From NCBI GenBank assembly GCA_036873755.1, contig JAVTVY010025353.1:1-64000 (forward strand): a stretch of DNA of 64,000 nucleotides, given 5' to 3'. Shown here piece after piece: positions 29,101-44,100 of this stretch. The notes beneath the pieces are model-generated. The model was not told the origin of the DNA. It made no database searches and saw only the letters and a list, made by a program, of their open reading frames with translations. Numbering within the stretch: position 1 is the first letter of the stretch; each line of letters begins with the position of its first letter. This DNA comes from Hanleya hanleyi (Eukaryota > Mollusca > Polyplacophora > Lepidopleurida > Hanleyidae). The position numbers and the translations under genes were made by a program.

Positions 29101-32100
29101 ATCCATGTGGGTGGTGGCTAAAGTTCAAATATCGGAACTGACGTTAAGATTACAATTTAAGTTGAAGATCAACTGCATGATACATGTACCATGTGACAGT
29201 GATCAAGGAGATGGCACTCATCAAGATTGTCTGTCAGTTATGTTAAACCATGAAATGGAGAATAATTTTAACCATAACACATGATTAGGATCCTGTAGAT
29301 ATTCAAGAAAGTGAGTTATGTAGGATGGGACTATTTTCACAGTATAATCCACAATTTGAACCAGGAACAGATGGGCTATCTGGTCCATAAATCATCACCA
29401 TTTGACACAGTGAAAGTTTTCTGTTGAAAGTTTTAGGCTATTCGCTATTTTTTTTGCTAATTAGCTATCTCTAATAAAAGCAAAACAGAAAATTTGGATT
29501 TTCATATAAAAAATGGTATGTTCTTATTAAAAATTGTGTCCAACTGATTCGAGTGCTGACAAATTCTAAACCAGTTGCCCAGGCAAACTTGTTACTTGTT
29601 CATCATGGTAAACAGCCTAGCAGAGTGAACAGCAGTTCATTGACAAACAAGAGCGACAGGAAGAGAGATAGATAATTTCTTAAATTGTTTGTTAAAAATT
29701 TTGGGAAATACCTCTTGTTCTGAATGTCCAACAACTTGCTGTAACATCCTTAGTACTCCTGTCACCACAAACATCAGGTTACAGTCCTGAAAAAAGAAAG
29801 AAAAAAAAACCACATAAAAAACCCCGTAAAAATTATCAAATTTCTTAATGAGATCAATTGAAATTTGTCTCCAAATTAGGGGTGACTGAATTTGGATAAA
29901 GTGAATAAAATTTTACAGAACTAACCGTACCAAGATTTGATAAATACATGTGTGTGTGACCCTGTTTATGAGTTATATTCATTGTAAGATACTATATTCG
30001 AAGTCACATTAGTTTTTATCAATATAGCTCATGCTGGACTTAAATCAAATAAATTGAATTAAACCAGTCTGTACTCACCTGATCGCCTTGCTTGGTTAAT
30101 AAATTACCAGCCTTCACATACCTCAGGTGAACTTTACCGTCTAATAAAGACTTATCCTATGGGGAAGAAGAAGAAGTTTCCCAAAAGATTGTTTGCGGAA
30201 TAATTATATGACACTTAATATCAATGTGAACAGAAGAAATATTCGGAAAAAGTTTGAAAAAATGGTAGCCCTTAATCTATGTATTGAGAATAAGATAACC
30301 AGTGTACTTATACCATGCTCTCACATGCTTCACGTATAAGCTGTTTTCAGGGTGTGGATGGGTAAGAAACAAAATCACTCGACATCATAACCTGCTTATT
30401 CTGCATGATTACGCTTCTTTTATTTGACAAGAGTTTTATATCCAAAGAAACCATTTGAATGGATTGGAAACTGTAAGTAAACTCTTTTCCATTATGATAA
30501 CTCTGCAGGACTTGCACCCAGACCTGCGACCCACTTTCTGTGACTATTCTCAGTGTACATATTCATCGCACAAGGCGCAAGCGGTAATGGCCACTTTTGA
30601 CGGCAATGACAACTGGATTTACGGATGAGGTGGGGGGTTTCAGTGTCACACTCAAGGTTATTTCACTCATATGATGACAGTCAGTTTGGATGGCAGAGGA
30701 AGCCGGAGTACCTGAAGAGAACCACGTACCGCCCGTCGGCAATTAACTGACAAACTTTCACACATGCACCAGCTGGGCTCGAACCCATGCCGATTCAGTG
30801 GTGCGAGGCTAGCGATCACCAGCAAACGCCTTAGACCATTCGGCCACCGAGGGTCAAAATAATATTTTCAACATTCAAGGTTCATAGAATAGCTCAAATG
30901 AAAACGTAGGCTCGATCTCTGAAATCAATATTTCCACAAGAAATTCACAGAATTTTGCTCCACGCAGTGTCACACACGTTTTTACCTCCAATTTAAGAAG
31001 AGTGATAAGGTCTAGAATAGTCAATTCCCTGATATGATCATCATCAACGAAGACCTCCGTTTCCACGACCTCTGACACTGTCTCTCCTGCTGGCTTCTTG
31101 GCCCTCAATCTCCCACTAGTGCTGAAGAAATCCATCGTCTCTGGGGTCTGTTCAAACAAAACAGATTCATTTCAGTCATCTTCAGGGATAAATTTTGAAT
31201 TATCCCAACACTCTCGAACACCCGATCTTAACTTCTCACCTGAGCCAGTGTTTTCTGGCTGGATGTTTCACAATGTTTGATCAATTCAATACAGAATTAT
31301 ACAGAAGTCAGATCATTTCTGATCTGGAATAAAACAAGTCACATGATGGGTGAATTGTTTGGTAACAAATCACATGATACAGAGACACCTTGTATCATTA
31401 TCAACAACAACAACAACAACAATAACAACAATGATTTCAACATTATAATCATGATCTGAGTTTGAACTCAGATTTGGTATGTGACAAATCTTCTCCCCAT
31501 GAGGTATCCGTTAATTATTTTTTTTTTTTTCAACTTTCAACAATTTTAGATTTTTGGACTTTGACCTTAAATTTGGTAAACACATTCCCTGGTCTTGATG
31601 TTTTCACTCACAAAAAAAAATTGAAACTGTGAATAGATAACTATCATAGACCTAGACTGGACAGAATGGATGGACATACAGAAATCACCATCACATCATA
31701 CATCTGCATTATTGGCAGGCGTATAAAAATAGATTCACTACAGTCTGACATGGCAGTGTGAACGTCACAGGACCTATGAATTAGGGTTTGATTTAAGTGT
31801 TTACCTTGACCTAAAGACAGGCATTGAGACTTGTTTTTGCCAATTTCGAGGCTTCTAGGTCACCTCATGGGGATCACCAGCCGCACCAGGTGGCGCTAGT
31901 GCTCCAACAGGTAAAGAATACGTGGCGTCACAAATCGAACAATTATAACGTTGTGGTACACATAGCCACCTGGCATCAGTTCGAGCTGGCGACCCCCATT
32001 AGATCAGAAATTGAGTCAGAAAATAGGTCACATTGACCGTGACCCAATTAAGTCAGGTCACACTGACATTGACCTAATTAAGTGCATTTCCATGGTCTTA

Positions 32101-35100
32101 ATTAGGAGGCATTTTTGTCAATTTTGAGGTTTATAGGCACCTAAGTAGGTCAGATCAGAACTTGCTGGTAACAGTCCCCTAATGCACGTTCATGCCAAAG
32201 ATCAAGGTTCTAATGTCAACGGTTCTCCTTATTTTGCCGGAGAAAGGATTCGGATGGACTGACTCACTCATTACCGGACAATTTGCAAATGAGATTGGTT
32301 CATCAGAGACCTTATCATAAATGAAGTGAAACTCGTGTACGGTAATTCCTCTAATAAATCGATCACCGGAAGTGAGATTTGAGATATTAAAACTGAGGGA
32401 TGACCGATTTATTGCAACTGAGTGAAAGCGGTAATCCACAAAAGTCGGAGAAATGAACCTTGGGTCATCAAGTGCCCAGTTTCCGATACCACGACTTGAC
32501 AGAACTGTGTCCGAGACTCCAGCATCAGCTGAATTAATTAATGACCCGAATTTATGTGCGAGGTAGTGGTGGCCCAATACAGTGGACTTTAAGGCAGCAT
32601 TCTTTTGTTTGTCACTTTAGCTGACCCCATAGCTTGGATACAGGCTAAGCCTATCCCAACTAACTATTCTGTATTGTTAGAGCTGTATGCAGTACGTATG
32701 TGCATGTTTGCCTGGGAATTGTGATAATCTTGTTTGTACATGGCATTGTTTTCAACAATCAATGATATATGTATATAAATATTTTAGGTTTCTATACATG
32801 TATGTATTCATGTATGGAAATAAAGTAAGTAAGTAAGGAACTAATACCCTGTTATCAAACACGATCTACCCATCACTTAGTTCAAATGGTCGGTGCTCAC
32901 TTGCCAAGTGCTTGCTTGTAAACTTGCCTTATGGCAAGGGCGACTTCTCTAGTCAATACTAGAGTATTCTCCCTTACAAACGAGATTGACTGAAAATCGG
33001 GGGAGAATGAATTATTACAACTTCCGATCGTATTTTCCTCAAAAAATCGTGGGTGATCAATTTCTGATAGGGTAATCGATTTATTAGAGGAATTACCATA
33101 AACAGTGAGTGTGTGAAGATGATTTAACGTCGCTTTCAACTATATTTCAGTCATATCACGACATTGGGTCCTATTCCTTTTCACACCCGGGTGGGGTCCT
33201 ATTAATTTTCACCCCGGAAAACCCATGGGTGCCTCAGTTAGTCACCTCTTAAGGATGTCCGCTGGTGGTTTTTGGCTTTGGCAGCCATTTTGACCGTTTT
33301 TCCTGTTGGATTATCTCCCTTTCCTAGGTTAAGAGATAGAGATTTCCATTAAAAGCCTTCTAGCCAAGAATTTTGCACAGCAACATCCATCCAATTTGAT
33401 AAATTTTGATAGACATTGTGATTATCTACAAACAGTTCGAATATAAGAAAAAGTTAAATACTACCGGTATTTATATGAATTTTTCATGAATATACTTCAA
33501 AACTAGGGCTATTCCCTATGCTTTCTGGGTTATCAAATTGAGCATGGGTCAGTCCACTTAATGTTGCCTACAGCTAAAAAATGCACACCAACCTATATTT
33601 TTTTCTTTGTTTTTCCTCATATTACACAATTATGAATGCAACAACACACATTATTCAAAAAGTTAATTACTTTGATTTACCACCAGCGGACATCTTTCTG
33701 AGGAGCTGAGGCTTATTCTTATCATGACCTGCGGTGTGCACAATGTCAATCCCCGGAAGCCCCACGGGGCCATATGCCCTGAAACCTGTGTAAACCGACC
33801 ATGCTTGGGACCATATCACAGTGTCGGTTCTGACAGGGTTCTCATTTATCAAGGTTCAAAATACTTTAAATTTAAGTATTGGGACCATGGATAATGCCAG
33901 TATATAGAGGTTGGTCAGTTCACAACAGGTGTCAGTATTCACAGGTTTAATAGCTTTCAGGTGTGCTGGTGCAGTATTCATACCTTGCTGAGAGGTGAGG
34001 AGCTGAGCTGGGAGTCGGCGCTGGAGACGCGCGCTCTGATACATGCTGCGTCAAAGTCTGAGATTGTTGAGCCAGTCTCATTGCTCCGTTCTCTATCTGG
34101 TAAGCTGTGTCGATGTTTACTTCCTGCAATGAGAGAATATACACACGTTAGCCCCAGTGTTCTCGTATAAGTCTTATCTCAATGAAGATTAATCCAATGA
34201 ACCTGAATGGGGGAATTGCACAGTAGAAATACTGGATGAACTGGAAGCACCAGTTCTCAATATTGATTACTCAACTGGGCCAAAAAGATGGGAAATGGCA
34301 AAAAGGAAGTGATAACCTGGACTGCTGGTTGATTGCAGTTATACCAGCCCCCCATTACATCATTACCATATAGCCCAATTCGGAAAGGATTTTATCTTCC
34401 TTGTTCCATCTGGGACGTATTGGTGCAGAGAACTTCCGGTAGGTACCAACAGTCCTCACTATTAGTTTTAGTAATTAAATATTCTATTTTTCAAGAAAAT
34501 TATCTTTATAATGTACATGTATACAAGATCCATCGGAACTTCATGTGGAAAATATTAACAGAATAGTTTTTCAAACAGATTTTCTGGAATAGTTTATCAG
34601 TATATTATTCAAATTAATTGCGGGTGCCTTTGGTAAAAGTGAAACCGAGGCGACTACCTCCCGGAAGCAGCTGTTCATACCTCTAAGAGCGGCAGTTATT
34701 CAGGGGAGATCAGACACTTTCCAGAAAGGGCTATATACATGTATACAGCATTGTCAAAACAGGTTAGAAAATGAAAGTAAAATAAGTCAATATTCATCAA
34801 TCAATTCAATTATAATGTAGGAGTGGGGGGAATGCATGCGGGTTGGTACGATAAATCCCCTAATAAGGCAGTCACCTATAAACATTTTGGCTCAACTAAT
34901 GACCAGAAATTTATTAACCTTCAAAATGTAGGAGAAACTAAATAGGTATGGTCATTTCATTTCATTAGCTTAAAGGAGTACTTACCTTATTTTTAAGTTT
35001 GATTATATTTATCAGCAATTGTATTCCAAAACTTATTATATTAAACTTATGTAGAAAGAATGCGAAATAAAAGAAATATTGAATATTTTGTCGCTCGCCG

Positions 35101-38100
35101 TGACGTGACTGGGCGCCGCCATTGCACCACTGCGTGACGTTTTTAGATGAGCGGAAGTGAGTGTATACTCATCTAAAAACGTCACAACGTCATGGAGATT
35201 TAAGGTTTCTCGTGTTGTTCATGCCGATAATTCCCACGGAAAGGAATCCAGTGAATCCACTGACGTTCCCGTTGATTTTAGTAGTTCAAGTGTAATCATG
35301 AAAATGTTTACGAATTTAGAAGCATCGTCGTTCAACTCAAATCACTAGACCATTGCAGAGGACGCTCTTTTAGTTTAGCGCTCAACTTCAAATTTTGTCC
35401 AAATTCAATCGGGCAAGTCTCAGTTGAAATACTTGCGGACGAAATTCTTCAGCTGGCGGATATAACCTAAACCACTTTCCTTTTAGGAATTAACCATATG
35501 GGATTTGCCGCGCCAGTTCTTTTCTCGAATTAGAATTCCGACCCAGAGTAAATCAAATGTCCATAGTTGAACGTCCTTGCATCAAGCGTTAACCCTGACG
35601 TTGTCCTGAATGCTGACGTCATTAGTCACGTCATCATACAGGCAACATGGCGGCGCCCACGTCGACCTCAAAGCGCAAACTTGACTTCACAAATTGTAAT
35701 AAAAATAATAGATTATCGCCCTCAACGACAGTAAAATAGTTGGTTATATTTCTTTAAAGGTTATACAAAATGGTCTCGAAATGTGCTACTTTTTTGTGCT
35801 AAATTGTTGTAGAGGTGATTATATAGACTTGTTTGATATTTTTGTATGTTTTCAAACTGTCCAAGGTTGAAAATAGCAGCAGTAAAGTGCGACAATTTCA
35901 TGCCCCTTTCAAAACGGCGAAAGCTGTGACCGCTTGACCTGTGACGTCAGAACCTGATTACGATCTCACTCAAATGCCTGTTGTGACGTCAAAATGTCAG
36001 CAACATCACGGTAGAACTCCCACAGTTGGGTGAATCCTTCGTAACAACGCCCGACGTCATAGACCATGACGTTTAGGGCGCAATCGTAATCAGGTTGTGA
36101 CGTCATGCACCAGAGGTCACGGCTCCAATACGTTTTCCCCCACATGTGTGCTATTCGTGTCCTAAAACCCACTTCGACGACATTATTCGAGAAAAAAATA
36201 CTAATTTGTTGTTTGGAACACTACTGGGTATGTTTTAATGCGAAGTAGTATAGAGTCATTTGGTATAACCTTTAAGGGTCTAGCCTTTGTAATAGGTACC
36301 TATATAAAATAAAGTAAGTACTCCTTTAAATGTTCTAATAAATTAAATCAGAAATTTGACAAAAACACATTTTTTACTTCACAGCCCTGTTAATCAACAT
36401 TTTCAGGATTCAATGCCTTGAAATTGTAATTTAAGCCAATCAAAAAATTTCTTTCATATTTACATGTAATGTATTGTATTAGTACTTCACCCACAGCTCA
36501 CCGAGACAGAATCCCCACTGAAACGATTCGATTCAATCGGTGGTTCTGATAAATTTGATCACCCTTCAAAAGCATTGAAAAATGAAGAAATAATGGATTA
36601 TAAGCGTGATGATTTGAACCATTTTGTCAACTTCCTGTTCTTATAATATTTTCCAACACCAGACGATTTTATGTTGGGAAATTTCACTTCTTGTGACACA
36701 GCTATTAGAAGGATTACAACTGTCAGTATGCGGGGGAAGCGAGCATGAGCACCATCACCATTACCCTGATCAGAAGCCTTGCCTTGAGCTGTAGACTTGG
36801 TGGAATCCTTCATATCATCGGCGTACCCCTGTTCCGAGACAGACTGACTGTGTGCAAACTTGGGTACTGAGGATTTCAGTGGGCTAGGGCGGGATGATAT
36901 ACTGTGTATGGACAGCTGGCGGTCAGTCTGGCTTTGCTGGAATATCACAACAGAACAGATTTATAAAAAGAAGTAGATTTATAAAAAGAAAATGTTCATA
37001 TTGGGGAAAAAATTTAATAATAATAAACATAAATGTGCACCATTTTGATACATATTTATTTATTTTTTATATCAAAATTTTTTTCGATATCAAAAATTCT
37101 TTTTTCCATATGAAAAATCCTTATTTTTCATACTAAAAATAAAAGTGTATTTTTGATAAAAAAAAGAATTTTTGATTGAGAGGTTGTTGGTTCTATTCCC
37201 ATTGATGGTTAATTAAAGTTTATTCTGTCTCTCAAAATTGTGTTGATATATATTCAAATGGAATACTAGATTCAGTTCTGGGATTGTAATACAATCTCAT
37301 GAAACAAATATTATACGATCCACTTTGCAAGTCAATCCAACAGTGATTTGCCCAAAATATTCACATTTGTGGTTTTTACTGTGTGATCTATCAAAGCATA
37401 GATACTTCTTAAAGGTGAAATGCAAAGGTTTTCATGTTTTCCTGTTTTATATTATTTATGGGTTATGCACAGGCAATCCACTACCGACCATTACCACTCA
37501 GTAAACTGGTTGATGGAGAACTGACTGATACTGGTAGAAAAGGTCCCTCTGCAGTACCATACAGTTTTCAACTGATCAGTACCAACCGGTAACCAACCAG
37601 GTACTGATTAGTCACCCATTGGATCCTATGAATTCTCTACTGATTGACTACCATGCAGTTACCACTATATGTATGTTACCAACTCAATTTTCCAGACTTG
37701 GTACCAATTGCAAGTAACACTTCGGTACCTTGATTGGTTGTGGATCAGTTACTGAAGGGCTACCAACCCATTTCTGCTCACCTTCCAGTACCTCTTGGTA
37801 CTGGTAGGTACTGATAGGAAAGATCCCCTTGTGGTACTGTTCAGTTGTCAAGTTGGTCCAATCAGTACCTGAACAGTGCCAATCAGTTACCACACATTTC
37901 ATTTATGGTAGAACCTATTGATTACCAATCAGTAACTGACCTTCAAGTCAGAACTGTGCATTACTGTAAAGTTGAGATTGTGTTGGCTACCAATCGGTAC
38001 CAATCAGTTACTGGTAGGTAACTGAAAAGAAACCTGGCATATACTACCACGTGGAGACTGCACAGTACTGTTCAATCAAGACTTAATGTACCAAGCCTAA

Positions 38101-41100
38101 AATTTCCGTCCAGTACCAACAAGTTACCTAGAGGTTACCAACAGGAGGAAACTGAAGAGTACCATTTGGTACAGAACTGAACTGTGAAAGTTTGCCTATG
38201 ATTAATGATGGAAATATCAGACTATCTACTTCATTTGGTTTTATCCGTCGTATTTTGTATCCTCGACGCCTTAGAAAAGTGCTCAGTTGGTATCTCAAGC
38301 CTGGCTGATTTCAGAAATGAAATTTGCATCAATTATCTGCCCTTGTTTGACGCTAGTTTCTGACGTCACTTCAGATCACCCGAACTGACTTCAATGCTGG
38401 TAACATTCAGTCTTCCAGCGGCTGGTCTGACGTAACGTCAGAATTAGGAAAAATAAGTGATGATTTGCGAATCAGAATTCAGCTGGGCTTGGTGTACCAA
38501 CTTTTAAAACCTACCAGCAGACAAAATACTTCCACTTAAAGCAAACAAAATACAACAAATGATATTAGTATCATTATTCAACCTATACGAAATATAGAAG
38601 AATCTTTTTTCTAATTTTCCAAACAGTTTAACCTAGAAGCAGAAAAAACCCCGTCTTGATAGCAACTCAGGCTAAAACTGTGGCATGAATACGCTAGTTA
38701 TCCCAAACACTGAAAAGAAGCTAGTTAAATTTGTAGAATGTCTCTTACCAGATGCCTGAAGTTAAGTTTTGATGTCCGAATAATTAGAAGAAATACTGTA
38801 ATAATCTTCACATTCCACCAGTAAGTAAAATTCATGTAAGAAAACCTAACCAAAGGTTAGATGGATTTCTAAGAGGCGAGGGTTTACCTTGTTGACGAGT
38901 TCACTGCTCAGACCGAGGTAATTATGGAGGGCCATGAAGGTAACTCTCTGTAACCGTACCATGATTATCTGTAAAAACAACGGTTTACACTCATTGGAGA
39001 AACACTGATGCCAAATACCTTCAATGAGGATACACTATGTATAGATCTGCATACATAGTTATTAACAAGGTAACTCATCACTGGCACCCAGGCAGTCCGT
39101 CAGTTTTGAAAATTGCACAGGTGCTAAAAATCGCACTCCTCAGAACTGCCAGAAGTGCTAATCACACTCCTTAAAATAACCTCGTGAACAGGAAAACTGA
39201 ACATATTTTATCCTGTCCATGTGTTTCGTGCATAGTTTGCACCAAACTTCGACCTCCATTTCGCAGCCCGATTCATCATGTTCGGTTCTATATCTGATGC
39301 AGTCACCAATATTCCAATGAATAAATGTTGAAAGTTGAACGCTCGCACCTGCCACAATGCATGTATAGCAACAGTTTCTAAACTTCTTCGATTTTTTCTC
39401 TCAAGTCTGCAAACATGTGCCTAGCAATTCGCTTTAACTGTTGCTATACAGTACATTATATATGAGTGGTCCTTTTACCATGTTTCCTGCTGTAGCCTGT
39501 GAATCAGATAGACCGTTGCGTAGAGCAAGGAATGGGGCACTGCCCTATACGTCATCAGAATTTGTGCAGTCACCCAAACTGATTTGATGTGTTACCAATC
39601 GACAGATTCTCGTGCCGATTTTGTTTCAATTCATATTGTTTTGTTTCAGTTCATATCTGAATCGAGGAGTGCGGTTATTCGCGCCCCTCTGGCTGCTTTT
39701 ACGGGCGCTGAGCACCGCGGGCACGATTGCACTCCTTAGGTGAAAGGGAGGGAAGCAAGACTGTCAATGTTTCAATCAGAGGTGTACACGTACAGCGCGC
39801 GGCTGTCAATGATTTGTGAGTGTCATCCTCCATAGTGTAAACGACTGATCACTTCAGTAGCATTACATTTCTCAAGTGCTGTTGGGCGTCAATATAAACT
39901 TGATTCTGATTATAATGCTGAAGTTGGGGGACAAAATATTGGCCACACTATAGGTTGAGACAAACTGTAGTGAGTCTTCACAACAGCAGCATAAATATTA
40001 TAGCTATATACCGGCCGGGAGACATATCAGTGGCCACGCTATACTCAAACCCGAGGGTGAGTAGGACTTATCGTTTTCAACATTGTTTCAGTCATATCAT
40101 GACAGTGCCTACATGTATGTGCCAGAACACGAGAGTGTCCACAGTTGCTATTATCCTGGAAACTGATCAGTCCAGCCAGTACAGCACCCGATCACCCATC
40201 CAAGTATTGACCAGACTCACCGTACTCACCTTATAATGAACCATGTTATAATGAGGGACAAGTGTATTATTTTGCCGAGGTGAATTCCTCATTTGTGAGG
40301 GCTGTATAGCATATTTCCACAATTGAAGGTTGTTAAGTTTTTTAATGTATATAACTATCAGATTAATTAAGGGTACCTCACCAGATGTGTTGGACCACAG
40401 ACAGGTGGTAATAGCCTGAACATACCTGTACTACACGTACTAATGACTCTGGGTATTTAGCAAACAATTTCTGGAAGGCTTCTGCTGGCAGTCTGTAATA
40501 AATCAAATTTAAAATGGGTTATACACAATTTAAGCAATATTTGTTATGTCTTCATGATTTAAAGTGAAGGGGAAATGAAAAATATTCAATCAATTCTTTC
40601 AATACCGACGGTCACGGATGTACAAAGGGAAGCAACTTTACCAACGTCACGGCAGAGGACATGACTGCTTGGGGGTCAGATCGAAGATTGTTAACATGGT
40701 GGATCAAAGGAAATTGACGCAAAACGGTTTCCAGTTCGATAAATGGGCGGTCAAAATGAAATTAAAACAGATGTACTGCAGAGTGACTATCCTAACATAT
40801 TGACAGACACACGAGGTGCTCTTGTTGTATGATGTAAGATATATATTTCTAGTCCAAATGAATTGAAGAATCTGGTATGTTCTTCTGTGACGTCGATCAT
40901 TCGCTATGACGTTGCAACAATCCATATTGTGATGACGCCACTCGCGATACCATTGTTGGCGGTCCAAATAACAAACGTCACAAGAGAACGTCATAATACA
41001 AATGTATCAAAATGTATATATTCGTAAGCAAGCTATCGTGTGGCTGCAGGATAAATCTGACCCCCTCTGCACTCCGCCCTCTACCGGTATGTCAGCAAAG

Positions 41101-44100
41101 TTGTTCCCCTTTACGTATCCGTGACCGTCGGTATTGTATCGCATTGAAACAAAGAGCAACACAGAGTGACTGACAAACTATACCCTATTTCTTCTAAGTA
41201 TTCAGACGGTAAAACTTAATTTCCGACATCTGTCAAGAGAAATTGTGGTGACTTTCGACAAATTTCACTACTTAGATTTTCAGTTCTTGGGATATCCAGG
41301 TCATAGAATTGAGCCTCAGTTGACATTAATATGTTGTTTTTCTGCTTCTGAGTTTAAAACTGCTGTTCGAAAAATTAGAAGAAATAGGGGGTACTGAATA
41401 AAAGTTAAGCGAGCAAGAGCAATCTCATGCCTCCAAATGCAAGGACCTTTGAGGCATTTATACATGTATGGATCAGCTTGCTATTATGGCCGTCTCTCAT
41501 TATGGTCATTTCATTTCCTCGCGCGCACAACGTTCATGGATTTGAACAAAATTTTACTGGTTTGAAGAGATAACTGCAGATAATTTTCAAAAATTTCAAT
41601 CTCATAAGGGCTGTTCCAGAAAAAAGTACATGTGGGGGACAGAAGGCACTTTATATATTTACGTGTGGGTCGTGGGGTAAAAGAGTTACATAATTACATG
41701 GGTGGTTGCCTGATGGATAAAGTGACTTATGTGTGGTGATTGGTTACATATTATATTCAATAATATGGGTGGTGGGGGTAAAATTATATTTGATTACATG
41801 GGTGGTTGGGGCAAAAAAAAAGTGCCTTCTGTCCCCCCCATGTAATTTTTTCTGGAACAGCCCTAAGATAAACTTTTCCTAATAATTTCTCTTTCCGAGT
41901 TTCAACTCAAAATATTATCTATTTGTTTGAAAAAGCTAAAAAAACCCTAAAAAAATGACCATAACGGCAAGCTGATCTGTAGTAATTCGAGAATAGGGTC
42001 ATTATACCCACCTGAGAACCGTGGAGTCCAATGAAGCTTTGGCTGATACAGTCTTATATGGAGCCGGATGACCCTGAAATCAAACACACATCAATTCCAA
42101 TCAACTGTTTATAACGCAGAAAAGGAAATCGTAATGTTTCCCATACATTTTCACCATGTTTCTACGAAGTAGGCCACCATCTGCAAATTGTCTGGTAGTC
42201 AGTGAGTGAGGGAGTCCATCCGAATCCTTTCCTCGGCAAAATAAGGAGAACCATTGACATTAGAACCTTGATTTTTTGCATGAAGGTGCATTAGGGTACT
42301 GTTACCAGCAAGTTCTGAGCTGACTTACTTTTGATGAAAATTTCTGGTGAATTTGGATGAAAATCACTGGTGATTCTGACTTGGGCTGTGCCCATCTTAA
42401 TATAGGCAGGAATTCAACTTTTCTTGGGACAGGGGGATTTTCAAGAGCTCAGTGCGCGTCAGAGTTCTAATGCCTACCCTACTTCGTAGGTCCTGTGGCG
42501 TCAGTCACACTGCCAAGTGCATAAAATGGAATCGACTTTTTATGACACATCCCAGTGGGAGGAGACACTTAATTTCGGTGACATCACTCAGAATCGCGGC
42601 GAAATGCATAGGGGCTAGTTCGGTATAATGCTAATGACTGTAAGTAAAACTTATCCTACAATTTGTACTGTACTGTACATTGGGCAAATCATCTCCTGAG
42701 AGAATTGCTAGAAAACGGGTATTACCCGAGATAATATATTTCAAGCTCCAGTGATCCCACTCACTAGTGGACTGGGCAGCCAGGCTTTTAGCTAGCAATG
42801 AGTCTCAGGGTCATTGCGGCTCCCTATTTCAAAATGAGACTCCGTAAAATCCTGAAATTTAACATAGTGGAAATAGGGATGAGATGCCCTGTTTTTAGCA
42901 AAACCCTGAAAAATAAAGGAATTGAGATTCCCTGTTTCAAACTTCTAGTTAAAAGCATGGGGGCAGCTGTGGATAGTACTTGTCACAGTTCTCCTATGTT
43001 CAATATATGGGAGAATACACAATTTGTCATCCCTCGTGAACATTTAAATTCAAACATCTTTTAAATATTTACAAATAACTACTGCAAAAAAGGCATCAAT
43101 GTAAACATCCAACCACTATCTTCAAATAAGATTATTATTCAGAGTATATTATCTTAATCTTCAAACAGGATAACTATTTACAGTATATTATCCGTATCTT
43201 CAAATGGGCTAAATATTTAGAGTATATTATTTCTATCTTCAAATAGGGATAATTATTTAGAGTAATAAGTTAAATTATATTCACATAATTTCTGCCAGTT
43301 TAAAACTTTCACCCCATATTATTTGTCATGGGAGACCTGTGACAAGTAGTATCCAGTTAGGTGAACCAGGGTTCTGCCCACGCTGGGCGGGAGCACCCGG
43401 GACTAATTCCAGCCGCCCGGTACTAAAGCAAAAAAAGATGCGCCCAGCACTAAAAAATGTCAGTTACTTTAATGGTACTTGCAAAAATATTTCAGCATTA
43501 TACGTTTCCTGGTAGCTCCGCCATGTTCTCCCTGGTCCACTCTTCCTGAACATCTGCCGTAAATTGTTTGAGTTGTCGCAAACTAAAATATTCGGGAACT
43601 CTCGTGATCATGCTGGTGGTATTGAGGGAGGCTACCGAAATCCCATAATCTCGCGTCAGGAGAGCTGTAAATGCCATGATGCATGAAGGAAGCAAACCAT
43701 TTGATCGGAGAAGTTTTATCGCGCCATGAATATCACTTGACTTGTATTTCATAAATCAGATTCTTGTATTCTAACAAATCTCAGTGATCTTGATCTTTCT
43801 CACTCCAAATTTGTGTTTCTTTTCCAGTTTCCTGTCTTATTTAAGACTAGAAACATTTACTTCTCAACTGCTCTAATAGAGCACCATTGCCTACGCTAAT
43901 TTAAAAAAATTACCGAGTCCCCCCCCCCTCAGTCCCTTCACTCCCTCTGGTGCCCAGCACTAAATAATTTCTGGGCAGAACCCTGGGTGACCCAGACTGA
44001 CCATGCGAGTCAGTGGGTCGTGATATCAGTATATTGCCACTTGGTCATTAACCATACTCATTGATAATATAAAAAGTACTCACTGTAAGTACATCGAGTA

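Noticed and set aside
30775..30855. tRNA gene
   Set aside because: A- and B-box are present but the cloverleaf stems do not pair and a SINE body follows; it is a retroposon head.
42798..43064. 88-codon ORF
   Set aside because: Most of it is the 179-bp hAT MITE, whose other copy does not keep the frame.
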